DNA of 64,000 nt from Streptomyces sp. DT2A-34 (GCF_030499515.1 NZ_JASTWJ010000001.1:5994001-6058000), one strand, 5' to 3'. Counted from the first letter of the stretch, positions 8,176-15,921 are shown. A program made the numbers and translations. The notes: generated by a model not told the origin, from the sequence alone.

Positions 8176-9570
8176 GTGCATTTCCACGACTCGATGATCA
8201 GCCTCGTCGGCAACACCCCGCTGTTGAGGCTCAACAACGTGACCAAGGGCATCCGGGCGACCGTCCTGGCCAAGGTGGAGTACTTCAACCCGGGCGGCTC
8301 CGTGAAGGACCGCATCGCCCTGCGCATGATCGAGGCCGCGGAGGAGAGCGGTGCGCTCAAGCCCGGCGGGACCATTGTGGAGCCGACCAGCGGCAACACC
8401 GGCGTCGGTCTTGCCATCGTGGCCCAGCAGAAGGGCTACAAGTGCATCTTCGTGTGCCCCGACAAGGTGAGCACCGACAAGATCAATGTGCTGCGGGCCT
8501 ACGGCGCCGAGGTTGTCGTCTGCCCGACCGCCGTCGATCCCGAGCACCCGGACTCCTACTACAACGTGTCGGACCGGCTGGTGCGGGAGACGCCGGGCGC
8601 CTGGAAGCCGGACCAGTACTCCAACCCCAACAACCCGCTCTCCCACTACCACTCCACCGGCCCCGAGCTGTGGGAGCAGACGGAGGGGAAGATCACCCAC
8701 TTCGTGGCGGGCGTGGGGACCGGGGGGACCATTTCCGGTACCGGTCGCTATCTGAAGGACGTCAGCGACGGCAAGGTGCAGGTCATCGGCGCCGACCCCG
8801 AGGGCTCGGTGTACTCCGGCGGGTCCGGGCGGCCGTACCTCGTCGAGGGCGTCGGTGAGGACTTCTGGCCGACCGCCTACGACCGGACCGTCGCGGACGA
8901 GATCGTCGCCGTGTCCGACAAGGACTCCTTCCAGATGACCCGCCGCCTGGCCCGCGAGGAAGGGCTGCTGGTCGGTGGTTCGTGCGGCATGGCCGTCGTG
9001 GCCGCGCTGCGGGTCGCCGAGCGGCTCGGGGAGGACGACGTCGTGGTGGTGCTGCTGCCGGACAGCGGGCGCGGGTACCTCTCCAAGATCTTCAACGACG
9101 AGTGGATCGGTCAACATGGGTTCAGCGAAGAGGCATCGACCGGCCAGACGGCCGGAGCGGTCCTGACGCACAAGGTAAGCACAGAGGGGGGCATCCCAAG
9201 CTTCGTGCACATGCACCCCGAGGAGACCGTTGGGGAGGCAATCAGCGTGCTGCGCGAGTACGGGGTGTCACAGATGCCGGTGGTTGCCCCTGGAGCGGGT
9301 CACCCCGATGTGATGGCGGGAGAGGTGATCGGAGCGGTGGAAGAGCGTGAGCTCCTCCACGCACTGGTGACCGATCACGCCCCCGCTGATGCCCCGTTGA
9401 GGAAGTACATGTCGGAGCCTCTGCCGGTCGTCGGATCCGGCGAACCGGTTGAGCGACTGATGGCTGTTCTTGAAGGCCGTGCTGCGGCAGTGGTCCTGGT
9501 GGACGGCAAGCCGACCGGGATCGTCACCCGCCAGGACGTCCTGGCCTTCCTCGCGAACCCGACCACGTAG
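8176..9570 (+). CDS. cystathionine beta-synthase (chimeric: native catalytic part, element-borne C-terminus)
   Basis: PLP enzyme of transsulfuration that condenses serine and homocysteine to cystathionine. The 464-residue product has the PLP lysine K44 in PGGSVKDRIA, the phosphate-binding SGNTG, the GTGGTISGTG loop, and a C-terminal pair of CBS (Bateman) domains from about residue 330. Codons up to D308-E309-W310 belong to the host gene. From the 11-bp core at 9097-9107 onward the sequence comes from an inserted element, which supplies its own regulatory domain in frame. The displaced native C-terminus lies at 17649-18113; by hand about 92 of 125 aligned residues match. The GTG start has GGAGA 5 bases upstream. 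Confidence 0.9.
   Translation: MHFHDSMISLVGNTPLLRLNNVTKGIRATVLAKVEYFNPGGSVKDRIALRMIEAAEESGALKPGGTIVEPTSGNTGVGLAIVAQQKGYKCIFVCPDKVSTDKINVLRAYGAEVVVCPTAVDPEHPDSYYNVSDRLVRETPGAWKPDQYSNPNNPLSHYHSTGPELWEQTEGKITHFVAGVGTGGTISGTGRYLKDVSDGKVQVIGADPEGSVYSGGSGRPYLVEGVGEDFWPTAYDRTVADEIVAVSDKDSFQMTRRLAREEGLLVGGSCGMAVVAALRVAERLGEDDVVVVLLPDSGRGYLSKIFNDEWIGQHGFSEEASTGQTAGAVLTHKVSTEGGIPSFVHMHPEETVGEAISVLREYGVSQMPVVAPGAGHPDVMAGEVIGAVEERELLHALVTDHAPADAPLRKYMSEPLPVVGSGEPVERLMAVLEGRAAAVVLVDGKPTGIVTRQDVLAFLANPTT
9097..9107 (+). other. attL core
   Basis: GACGAGTGGAT, coding Asp-Glu-Trp-(Ile) in the enzyme frame. It is the left copy of the 11-bp repeat produced by integrase crossover. Host sequence lies to the left and element sequence to the right. 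Confidence 0.8.
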
Positions 9571-9587
9571 ACCGAACAGGAGCGCAG

Positions 9588-9722
9588 ATGGCTGCTGAGA
9601 AGACTGAGACCACGCAGGAACTCAACGAGTGGGTTACCCAAGAGCTGAGCAAGCTCCTGCCCACCATCTCTGAGGACTCATGGGCAGAGGTCTGGACCGT
9701 GATAGGTCCTCAGGCCACCTGA
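9588..9722 (+). CDS. small element protein (44 aa), paralogue of the one at 15775
   Basis: 44-residue product with an amphipathic core containing LNEWVTQELSKLLPTISED. AGGAG lies 5 bases before the ATG, 17 bases after the end of the chimeric synthase gene, so it is probably co-transcribed. The pattern W-V-x2-E-L-x-K-L-P-x(1,2)-S-E-D recurs in the small protein beside the integrase at the other end. No function is known. A DNA-binding, directionality or antitoxin-like role is conceivable, but nothing in the sequence proves one. Confidence 0.6.
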   Translation: MAAEKTETTQELNEWVTQELSKLLPTISEDSWAEVWTVIGPQAT

Positions 9723-9736
9723 TCTCCGAAGGCCAC

Positions 9737-9770
9737 TCGACCCCCGAAGGCAGCCGCCTTCGGGGGTCGA
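9737..9770 (+). terminator. strong terminator after the synthase/small-protein unit
   Basis: Perfect 15-bp stem TCGACCCCCGAAGGC / GCCTTCGGGGGTCGA with a 4-base loop, followed by a TCTCGTT stretch. It closes the transcript that enters the element from the host gene. Confidence 0.85.
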
Positions 9771-9819
9771 TCTCGTTCGGCGCACCTAGCGTGAGAGAGA
9801 GCGGCACAGAACCAAACGG

Positions 9820-10029
9820 TCAGCGAGCTTCGGACCCTCCGGCCTTGACGCCCGCCACGAAGGACGAGAACGCGTCGGCGACGAAGTCCAGAACAGGGCC
9901 GCTCGGGTTCTTGGAGTCACGGACGGGGACCACGCCGCGTGAGGCGACGAGGTTTGTGGCGACCTCGATGCACTGGCCGCCGTTGCCACTGTATGAGGAC
10001 TTGAACCAACGGGGGGATTCGGTGGTCAC
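9820..10029 (-). CDS. DUF397 domain protein
   Basis: 69-residue DUF397 protein with the signature WFKSSYSGNGGQCIEVA and a later VPVRDSKNP. In Streptomyces these proteins almost always follow an HTH/DUF5753 regulator and are thought to be its partner, in the manner of BldB/WhiJ-like or toxin-antitoxin-like pairs. Here the GTG start overlaps the stop of the upstream regulator by 4 bases (GTGA), indicating translational coupling. It is an element-borne copy of the pair seen again at 52929-54043. Confidence 0.85.
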   Translation of the reverse strand: MTTESPRWFKSSYSGNGGQCIEVATNLVASRGVVPVRDSKNPSGPVLDFVADAFSSFVAGVKAGGSEAR

Positions 10030-10853
10030 GGGGTGCCCTTTCGTAACTGCTCGATCATGGCCACAGACGCTGCCTGCGACAGGGCTTCGGCCTGTAGCTG
10101 ATGGTAGGCCGCCAGTATGGGCAGCACGAAGTTGCTTTCTCGCTCCAGGTGCCCCCGGTGGGCAGACTCGGCGTACGACATGAGTCCGCGATCCGGCATC
10201 GTCAGCACCGTAATGGGCAGGCTGAACGGACGACGCGCCCCCATACGGAACGGGGCGATTTGAAGCACGGTGTTAGGCAGCTCGGCGAACTCCAGCAACC
10301 GGGCGAACTGTGCGTCCATGATCGAGGGATCACCCATTGGCCGGAGGACGCAACTCTCGTCAAGCACTGCGAAGATCAAGGGCGCGGGGGAACGAGCCAG
10401 TGTGGCTTGCCGCTCCGTCACCAACTCGACTCGCTCACTGGCTTGTTCGGGGGTGATTGCATCCCGACGTACCGCGTCTGCCTCCAGCGTCTCCGCATAT
10501 TCCGGTGTCTGGAGTAGGCCAGGGATGACTCCGACCTCGTAGAGCCTGACCTCTGCTGCTCGCGCCTCATGCGTGACGTACTCCGGGAACCCCTCTAGCA
10601 GGGCCGTGTGTCGGACTGCGCGGCTCTGGCGCTGAAGCCTGTCGCCGGTACCGAACACCCTGTCAGCACTTGCCGCAAATCGGGGAGTTGGAGGGCGACG
10701 GCCAGTTTCTACGGCTGAGATATGCGTCCCGGAGCACCCCATGCGCTCCGCCAGCTCGTCCTGAGTCCAACCACGCTCGTCCCGCAATGCGCGCAGAACA
10801 TGCCCAAACTTCGCGTTCGGGGACTTCTCGGGGTCCAGCTCTTTTCGGTTCAA
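10026..10853 (-). CDS. XRE-family regulator with DUF5753 domain
   Basis: About 275 residues. An N-terminal helix-turn-helix (WTQDELAERMGCSGTHISAVE) is followed by a DUF5753 domain containing YEVGVIPGLLQTPEYAE. The family pairs with DUF397 proteins, as here. No upstream ATG fits. A TTG at 10853 gives a sensible N-terminus (LNRKELDPEKSP) but has only a weak GGGTGG before it, so the start is uncertain. It is divergent from the small-gene run that begins at 10960 and may regulate it. AT content is a little higher than in core genes, which fits an acquired element. Confidence 0.82.
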   Translation of the reverse strand: MNRKELDPEKSPNAKFGHVLRALRDERGWTQDELAERMGCSGTHISAVETGRRPPTPRFAASADRVFGTGDRLQRQSRAVRHTALLEGFPEYVTHEARAAEVRLYEVGVIPGLLQTPEYAETLEADAVRRDAITPEQASERVELVTERQATLARSPAPLIFAVLDESCVLRPMGDPSIMDAQFARLLEFAELPNTVLQIAPFRMGARRPFSLPITVLTMPDRGLMSYAESAHRGHLERESNFVLPILAAYHQLQAEALSQAASVAMIEQLRKGTP

Positions 10854-10959
10854 CAGGCACCACCCAATTCTTCGTTCAATAAGCGCAAGTTGAAGACCCC
10901 CCGACTGTAGGTCACGCTGAATCCGCTTGGTAGTGGCGGCACTACGGAGAGGAGTGGTC

Positions 10960-11130
10960 GTGTCCGATCGCGGGACAGCTCTGCCCCGGGCTGGCGATGC
11001 GGCAGAGCGGGAAGGGCTTAGGCGGGAGTTTTGGCGGCTCACTCCCAGGTGGGTGCGTCGTAGTGGCTACGCGGCTCCAACTGCTTTGCTCTTGCGTGAA
11101 GTTGAAGCTGGACTGAGGCGGTTGCTGTGA
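10960..11130 (+). CDS. small element protein (56 aa)
   Basis: Arg-rich 56-residue product ending LLLREVEAGLRRLL, with no recognisable domain. GGAGAGGAG lies about 7 bases before the GTG at 10960. It overlaps the next gene by 4 bases (GTGA) and begins a chain of coupled small genes. The coupling is the best evidence that it is real. Confidence 0.55.
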   Translation: MSDRGTALPRAGDAAEREGLRREFWRLTPRWVRRSGYAAPTALLLREVEAGLRRLL

Positions 11131-11321
11131 GTGCGGGCCTGAGTGTGGGCACCGACGCGCAGCAGGGCGAGTACTCGACGTACGCGCCCAAGGGCGAGAA
11201 GTGCCGCAGGTGTCACAAGCCGTTTGCGAGCTTGGAGCCGGTACAGCGTGTGCACCCGTTCGGTATCGCTACCGGCCGTCCCTACGTACATCCTGACTGC
11301 CTGGCTGAGGCCAAGTTATGA
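11127..11321 (+). CDS. small zinc-ribbon-like protein (64 aa)
   Basis: 64 residues with a CRRCHKPF motif and a later HPDC, which together could ligate one zinc ion. The sequence PYVHPDCLAEAK looks like the end of a PARP-like or treble-clef finger seen in many actinophage and element proteins. GTGA overlap with the gene before and ATGA overlap with the gene after. Function unknown; a nucleic-acid contact is plausible but inferred. Confidence 0.6.
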   Translation: MSAGLSVGTDAQQGEYSTYAPKGEKCRRCHKPFASLEPVQRVHPFGIATGRPYVHPDCLAEAKL

Positions 11322-11533
11322 CGGCCCCGGAAGGGCGCCTCGGTGCCCGTTCCGAGTCTGCGCAAGGCAGCCAGGTTGAGGGCTCTGAGCAGCCCGTGGG
11401 CGGCGACTGGTGGACGGCGTACGGCGGCGTCCGCGATCCGGCGTCGGGTGTGATCGCGTTTTCTCGCAGGGCGTTCCCGCCGTGCCGTCTTCCCGAGTGC
11501 CGACATTGCAACGAGAGGAGGTGTGCGCGATGA
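11318..11533 (+). CDS. small element protein with C-terminal Cys/His motif (71 aa)
   Basis: 71 residues; the C-terminus PPCRLPECRHCNERRC holds four cysteines that could bind zinc. Coupled by ATGA overlaps on both sides. No family recognised. Confidence 0.5.
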   Translation: MTAPEGRLGARSESAQGSQVEGSEQPVGGDWWTAYGGVRDPASGVIAFSRRAFPPCRLPECRHCNERRCAR

Positions 11534-11856
11534 GGTGTGGCACGTCGCTGGAGGTGCCCGCAGGGATGCGTGCGGCGGCGTTGGGCTTAGCAGTCGGGTT
11601 GCCGGGCGAGGGGCCGTTGCCGGTCTCCGTGTCCTGCGAACTCGACAAGCACGACCAGGGCGAACATGCCGCGCGGTTGCGGGAGCTGTTCGACGGGGCC
11701 GTGTGGGTCATGTGGGAGGGCGACGAGATCAAAGTGCAGCCCATCGCCTACTGCGAGTCGTTCCGCTCGTCACACGTAGGCATCTCCATGTCCAGCGCAC
11801 TGTGTTGGCTGCCTGACGCGCATCTGGGAGGCCACACCTGGGAGCGGTGCGCCTGA
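11530..11856 (+). CDS. small element protein (108 aa)
   Basis: 108-residue soluble product containing PVSVSCELDKHDQGEHAARLRE and several cysteines. The ATG at 11530 overlaps the previous stop (ATGA). A longer frame starting at 11410 would run through the previous gene and is rejected. No family recognised; similar hypothetical proteins are common in Streptomyces elements and phages. Confidence 0.5.
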   Translation: MRCGTSLEVPAGMRAAALGLAVGLPGEGPLPVSVSCELDKHDQGEHAARLRELFDGAVWVMWEGDEIKVQPIAYCESFRSSHVGISMSSALCWLPDAHLGGHTWERCA

Positions 11857-12179
11857 TCGACGGCGTATGTGGCGCCGAGTTACACACACCAGACGTTGAC
11901 GGGCGCGACTCGATCGCCAGGTGCATTCGCAAGCCACACGACGCCCCCGCCCATGACGGGCCGATCGGTGACCCGATGGACCTTGCCGGATGGGCGTACG
12001 GGAGAAAGAGCCGAATATGCCGAATCCGTCGGATGACCTGCGGACACTGCAACCGGGCCCGGTCGACCCCGATCGGTGCCCCGTGTGCGAACAACTGCGC
12101 GCCGTCCTCAAAGCCGCCGTCCTCCTGGGCAGCCCGACGAGCGCGGGCAACCTGGTACGCGTCGCGCACGCCCACATGA
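11847..12179 (+). CDS. possible small protein overlapping the next gene
   Basis: The GTG at 11847 overlaps the previous gene by 10 bases. The first 50 residues (CGAELHTPDVDGRDSIARC) look protein-like, with paired cysteines and a DAPAHDGPIGDP segment. The second half runs for about 160 bases through the better-supported gene at 12017 and is compositionally poor. Either the gene is real and ends badly because of a frameshift near 12000, or only one of the two frames is used. Confidence 0.3.
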   Translation: MRLIDGVCGAELHTPDVDGRDSIARCIRKPHDAPAHDGPIGDPMDLAGWAYGRKSRICRIRRMTCGHCNRARSTPIGAPCANNCAPSSKPPSSWAARRARATWYASRTPT

Positions 12180-12256
12180 TCCACGGCCACCCGAACGACC
12201 GGCGGACGCAACGCGCGGTTCCCGCGCCGACCTCACGAAAGGTAGCCGAGCAATGA
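12017..12256 (+). CDS. small element protein with CPVC motif (79 aa)
   Basis: 79 residues with DRCPVCEQLRAVL and a later HAHMIHGHP, a Cys/His set that could bind zinc. GGGAG lies about 12 bases upstream of the ATG. The stop overlaps the start of the next gene (ATGA), which favours this frame over the competing one at 11847. Function unknown. Confidence 0.5.
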   Translation: MPNPSDDLRTLQPGPVDPDRCPVCEQLRAVLKAAVLLGSPTSAGNLVRVAHAHMIHGHPNDRRTQRAVPAPTSRKVAEQ

Positions 12257-12429
12257 CCAAGTGGCCTCCGCAGCTCGACCACCGCCCCACAGGTACCCAT
12301 CGGCGGTTACGAACCTGGCGCTTCAGCGCCGACGGCCCTTTCTGGGGCGGGGTGCTGCTCCTGGTGATCTGGGGATCCGCAATCACCTTCATCGTGTCGG
12401 CCATTGCGAGCGGAACCAACTCCCCGTAA
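12253..12429 (+). CDS. small single-pass membrane protein (58 aa)
   Basis: 58 residues: a basic hydrophilic N-terminus (about 1-28), then one hydrophobic helix (about 30-52, GGVLLLVIWGSAITFIVSAI). Small membrane proteins are common in the transfer/spread region of Streptomyces elements, but similarity to Spd proteins cannot be claimed from this. ATGA overlap with the previous gene. Last gene of the small-gene run. Confidence 0.55.
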   Translation: MTKWPPQLDHRPTGTHRRLRTWRFSADGPFWGGVLLLVIWGSAITFIVSAIASGTNSP

Positions 12430-12630
12430 GCCCCCGCTCTGACCGGATGATCCCCCTCCCCCTGGTCTCCGGTCAGAGCGGGCTCCACTTCCTCTGTCGG
12501 TGGCCTGGGTGGGCGATCCCCAAACAGGACCTCTCGTTGACCGACGGAGGGCCCGTGCACCACAGCCGAATCGCGAAAACCAACGGCCGCGTCGGCTGAC
12601 ATCCGGTCCGACCCCGGACACGGGCACCAT

Positions 12631-12747
12631 CCCCTTGTAGCTCAGTCAGGAAGAGCCTCCTCGCTCCTTGGGGCGACTTAACGTCGCTGGCGCGCGCGAC
12701 CACCGTAGCGCCCGGGAGAGACCCCGGTTCGAGTCCGGGCAAGGGGA
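12631..12747 (+). pseudogene. tRNA-like sequence with abnormal anticodon region
   Basis: 117 bases with a perfect 7-bp acceptor stem (CCCCTTG / CAAGGGG), discriminator A, a good D arm (GCTC-AGTCAGGAA-GAGC) and a canonical T arm (CCCGG-TTCGAGT-CCGGG). Between the D and T arms are about 65 bases instead of about 27. One reading pairs CTCCT (12657-12661) with GGGAG, giving a loop of about 50 bases. Another makes a hairpin GGCGA-CTTAACG-TCGCT with a UAA triplet in the anticodon place. Neither is a normal tRNA, so I call it a tRNA relic or an unusual element-borne tRNA. Confidence 0.5.
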
Positions 12748-13283
12748 CTGCGGCGTACTGGGCGAGCGTTCGCCGGCGCATGGCGGGAGGTCGGATCAGT
12801 ACCCCCCCGACGGGGGAAAGGCGCAGGTCACGTGCGTGGTGACCTCACGCGCGCACGGATATCAGCTACGACGAAACCCGCATTCGCGCGTGAGGTTGCC
12901 ACGCCTGGGCGGGGTCCAGGGGCGCGCTATAGCGTCCCTGGTACCACCGGCCTGATGGACGGTTTGTCCTGGCCTTGTGAGGGACGGTCAGCGGCCTTGG
13001 CATCCCTTGGTAAACCCAGCGTGTGAGCGGGCGGAGCTGGTGCCGGTGCTGGAGGAGTGCGGGCCTTGTCGGTCGTGTTGCTCGCCTTCCGGTGACTGAC
13101 AGGACAGACGGCCAGTCACACTCGCGACGATCACGCCGGGGATTCTCTGCTTGGTCAGGGTCGGGCTTTGGCTGCCGGGCGGCTGGCCGTCCGGACGGGA
13201 CCGGCCGAAGGCCGCACGCCCGGCCGAGGCGGCCAGAGCCGCCCGGCGCGCCGAAGGCGCGCCCTTGAACAAGTAAAGAGAAG
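12748..13283. other. non-coding region of the element with structured DNA
   Basis: About 535 bases without a credible gene, between the tRNA-like sequence and the end of the repressor gene. It contains GGTCAC-N7-GTGACC near 12826-12844, an imperfect CCAGGG...CCCTGG hairpin around a GCTATAGC centre (12916-12941), and a GC-rich stretch of GGCC/CGGCC repeats (13160-13265). A replication, transfer or termination role is possible but not shown. Confidence 0.4.
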
Positions 13284-14087
13284 TCACTCCGATCGGGATC
13301 GGCGCTTGGCGCTGCGCTGGGCGGCTGCCTTCGTCGGCATCACGGGAAAAGTGAGCTGGCACGTGGCAGCAGGGGCCTTCAGCTCCTCACACAACAGCGG
13401 GCGCTTCTGCTCCGCGTCGGCGGTCACGCGATAGGTGACCAACAGGGGACCTGCGTCGCCGAGTCCCAGTGCCGTGCGTTCGTCCGGGTAGGGGGTGCGG
13501 GCGGTGACGTGCTCGGTGAACGCAAGGGTGAGTCCGGCCTCGGCGAGCTGCCGGTACAGGTCGGTTACCTCGGCGTCGGGCTGCTCGGCGAGCGTGGGCA
13601 CGTCGGCTGCGGTGGCGAGCGGGATCAGCACACGGTGAGCTATCCGGGCGCCGGTCGCAGGGTCGTGCAGCATGCGGTCCACGCTGATCGCGTCCTGGTC
13701 CTGCTGGTCCAGCAGGACTGCGGGCGGTCCGTCAAGCGTCGTTCTGCTGACAGCGGGCGCCTCCGCCTCCGCCATGTCCGGCAGGCTCCAACTCCCCTTC
13801 GCTGTACGGTGGATGGACCGTTCAACGCGGGTAGCGGGCAGGGCTCCAGCGGAGGGCAGGACGATGCTGCCCTTGCCCTGCTGGGACTCGACCAGCCCCA
13901 TGCGGCGCAGCTCGGCGACAGCGGAGCGCGCGGTGTGCTTGCCGACCCCGTACATCTCGACCATCTGCGTCTCGGACGGCAGGAGGTCGCCGGGCTGGTA
14001 GCGGCCCTTGCGGATGTCGTCGGCCATGCGCTGAGCAACCTGCATGTACATCGACGGGGCTCGCTCGATGTGCTCTCGCACTGCCAT
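13284..14087 (-). CDS. GntR-family repressor (KorSA-like)
   Basis: 267-residue regulator. The N-terminal winged helix (YMQVAQRMADDIRKGRYQPG, then LPSETQMVEMYGVGKHTARSAVAEL) is followed by a UTRA-type effector domain. In pSAM2-like elements a GntR protein of this kind (KorSA) silences replication and transfer functions. Here it is divergent from the replication initiator, and three copies of a 16-bp palindrome lie between the two genes, fitting autorepression and control of rep. The ATG at 14087 has GGAGGG about 9 bases upstream. The open frame continues far upstream, but that part is a shadow of the rep gene. Confidence 0.85.
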   Translation of the reverse strand: MAVREHIERAPSMYMQVAQRMADDIRKGRYQPGDLLPSETQMVEMYGVGKHTARSAVAELRRMGLVESQQGKGSIVLPSAGALPATRVERSIHRTAKGSWSLPDMAEAEAPAVSRTTLDGPPAVLLDQQDQDAISVDRMLHDPATGARIAHRVLIPLATAADVPTLAEQPDAEVTDLYRQLAEAGLTLAFTEHVTARTPYPDERTALGLGDAGPLLVTYRVTADAEQKRPLLCEELKAPAATCQLTFPVMPTKAAAQRSAKRRSRSE

Positions 14088-14156
14088 GGCTCGTGCCCTC
14101 CTGGGGTGGGTGTGCCGCGTTGCTTGCCAGTAGTCCGCGAGGTCCGTACTGCGGCC

Positions 14157-14270
14157 ACTCATGAGGATAAGTGGTTGCCCCTCTGGCGTACCCCTCCACT
14201 CATCCGGATAAGTGGTTGACCCGAAAGTGATTCCCGGGTGACGATGGCCGCCCAACTCATCCGGATGAGT
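14157..14270. promoter_or_regulatory. three operator copies between the repressor and rep
   Basis: The 16-bp palindrome ACTCATCCGGATGAGT is perfect at 14255-14270. Near copies occur at 14198-14213 (ACTCATCCGGATAAGT) and 14157-14172 (ACTCATGAGGATAAGT). Spacing is 41 and 57 bases. The sites lie between the divergent repressor and rep genes, just where a GntR dimer would control both. Confidence 0.7.
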
Positions 14271-14333
14271 GACTGGGCGGGGTTGGGTTGGTCTGTGCCC
14301 GCTGCGCCTGTCCCTCATGAAAGGGGGCCTCCC

Positions 14334-15785
14334 GTGTATCCGCTGTCGAATGAGGCGCGGCGTTACGTCCTCGGTGAGGCTGAGCGGCTGCGCCTTCTGT
14401 CGCCCACCGAGCGTGACCTCATCCGGCTCGTCCACGAACCCGGATTCCCGCGCTGGCTGGAACAGATCAAGTCCATTGACGGCTGCGCGCACCCGATCTA
14501 CCTCGCCGGACACACCACCACCCACGACGCGGCCACAGGTGAAGTGCTGCGGCACTACGACACCCGTGACGAACCCGGCGGCCGTATGCCGGTGCGCTGC
14601 CGCAACCGACGGGAGACACGCTGTGAGCCGTGCTCCTACCTGCACGCGGGCGACACCTTCCACCTGGTCCGCTCCGGCCTCCAGGGCGGCAAGGGCGTCA
14701 CGGACGGCGTGCAGCGTCACCCCCGACTGTTCGTCACCCTCACTGCCCCCTCGTTCGGCGCCGTGCACCGTGCCAGCGGCCCTGAGAGGGCTGCATGCCG
14801 CCCTCGACGGGACGGCGGCATGTGTGAACACGGGCGGCTTCTCGGCTGTGGGCAGAAGCACGCCGACACCGATTCGGCGGTGGGTCAGCCGCTCTGCCCG
14901 GACTGCTACGACTACGCCGGACACGTCCTGTGGCACGCTTCCGCCGGCGCACTGTGGAACCGCTATTGCCACATGCTCAGGCGGCATCTGGCGACCGCCG
15001 CAGGAATCACCCAAACCCGTCTGCGCGAACACCTGACGGTGTCCTTCGCCAAGGTCGCCGAATACCAAAAGCGGGGGGCCGTGCACTTCCACGCGGTGAT
15101 CCGGCTCGACGGTCCCGACGGGCCTTCGTCGCCCCCGCCCCCGTGGGCCACAACCGACATGCTCTCTGACGCGGTGCGGTCGGCTGCGGCAAAGGTGGAG
15201 GTGCACACCCCGTATTCCCCGGCGACCGATGAGCGGGTCATCAGGTGGGGCGAACAGATCGACGTCCACCCGATCCGCAGCGACGCATTCACCGAAACCT
15301 CGACGGTCACCGACAGCGCCGTTGCGGCCTACGTCGCGAAATACGTCTCCAAGAGCGTCGGCGACGCGGGCGGCATCGACTACCGCATACAGGACTTCGA
15401 CAGCATCCGCCTCGCCCCCGTGAATACCCACCTGCGCGCCCTCATGACGGCCTGCTGGCGCCTGGGCGGCCTGCCCGAACTGGAGGCACTGAACCTGCGG
15501 GCCTGGGCTCACACTCTCGGCTACCGGGGCCACGTCCTGACGAAATCCCGCCAGTACTCCACCACCTACGGAGCACTCCGCGCGGTCCGCGCCGACCACC
15601 AGAGCGGCGGCGGCCTCCTCGCTCTAGAGGACCGAGAGACCGTCACCGAATCCGCCTGGCGCTATGTCGGCTCCGGGCACTCCCCGGCCGAATCCGATAT
15701 CGCGTACGGCATCGCCGAAGACCTCACGGCCCTCCGCGAAATCAGACGAGACATGATCGCCGAGGGGTGGAAATATGCCTCCTGA
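14334..15785 (+). CDS. replication initiator protein (RepSA-like, rolling circle)
   Basis: About 483 residues. A nicking enzyme that starts rolling-circle replication of the excised element at its origin. The HUH-type motif appears as VHFHAVIRLDG, and the catalytic tyrosine region as YVAKYVSKS. A cysteine-rich N-terminal half (CEPCSYLHAGD, CPDCYDYAGH) probably binds zinc. The GTG at 14334 follows a GGGGG tract and gives a start (VYPLSNEARRY) like other RepSA proteins. An ATG at 14238 would place the operators inside the coding region and is less likely. It is under the divergent GntR repressor. Confidence 0.88.
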   Translation: MYPLSNEARRYVLGEAERLRLLSPTERDLIRLVHEPGFPRWLEQIKSIDGCAHPIYLAGHTTTHDAATGEVLRHYDTRDEPGGRMPVRCRNRRETRCEPCSYLHAGDTFHLVRSGLQGGKGVTDGVQRHPRLFVTLTAPSFGAVHRASGPERAACRPRRDGGMCEHGRLLGCGQKHADTDSAVGQPLCPDCYDYAGHVLWHASAGALWNRYCHMLRRHLATAAGITQTRLREHLTVSFAKVAEYQKRGAVHFHAVIRLDGPDGPSSPPPPWATTDMLSDAVRSAAAKVEVHTPYSPATDERVIRWGEQIDVHPIRSDAFTETSTVTDSAVAAYVAKYVSKSVGDAGGIDYRIQDFDSIRLAPVNTHLRALMTACWRLGGLPELEALNLRAWAHTLGYRGHVLTKSRQYSTTYGALRAVRADHQSGGGLLALEDRETVTESAWRYVGSGHSPAESDIAYGIAEDLTALREIRRDMIAEGWKYAS

Positions 15786-15921
15786 AGGCGGCCTCTCCAT
15801 AACTCTCGAAGAATGGGTAAAGCGGGAGCTGGATAAGCTCCCGCCCTTGTCCGAGGATCAGGACAGAGACCTTCGTCGGATCCTCGGCCTTTCGGAGACT
15901 ACCGTCGGGGAATTACCTTGA
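15775..15921 (+). CDS. small element protein (48 aa) with a TTA codon
   Basis: 48 residues with the core LEEWVKRELDKLPPLSED, matching the small protein at 9588. The ATG lies 11 bases inside the end of rep, so it is translationally coupled, and its end overlaps the 3' end of the convergent integrase gene. The third-last codon (15913-15915) is TTA, the only TTA I noticed in the element, so its completion could depend on the UUA tRNA. The position beside rep and int is where elements often encode an excisionase, but the protein has no visible helix-turn-helix. Confidence 0.6.
   Translation: MPPEGGLSITLEEWVKRELDKLPPLSEDQDRDLRRILGLSETTVGELP

Noticed and set aside
13023..13268. 81-residue Arg-rich frame in the element
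   Set aside because: Low-complexity product from GGCC/CGG repeats. More likely structured non-coding DNA.
13284..15599. Single 771-residue leftward reading frame
   Set aside because: Only the part below 14087 encodes the GntR repressor. The rest is antisense to the rep gene, has no family match and no start signal.
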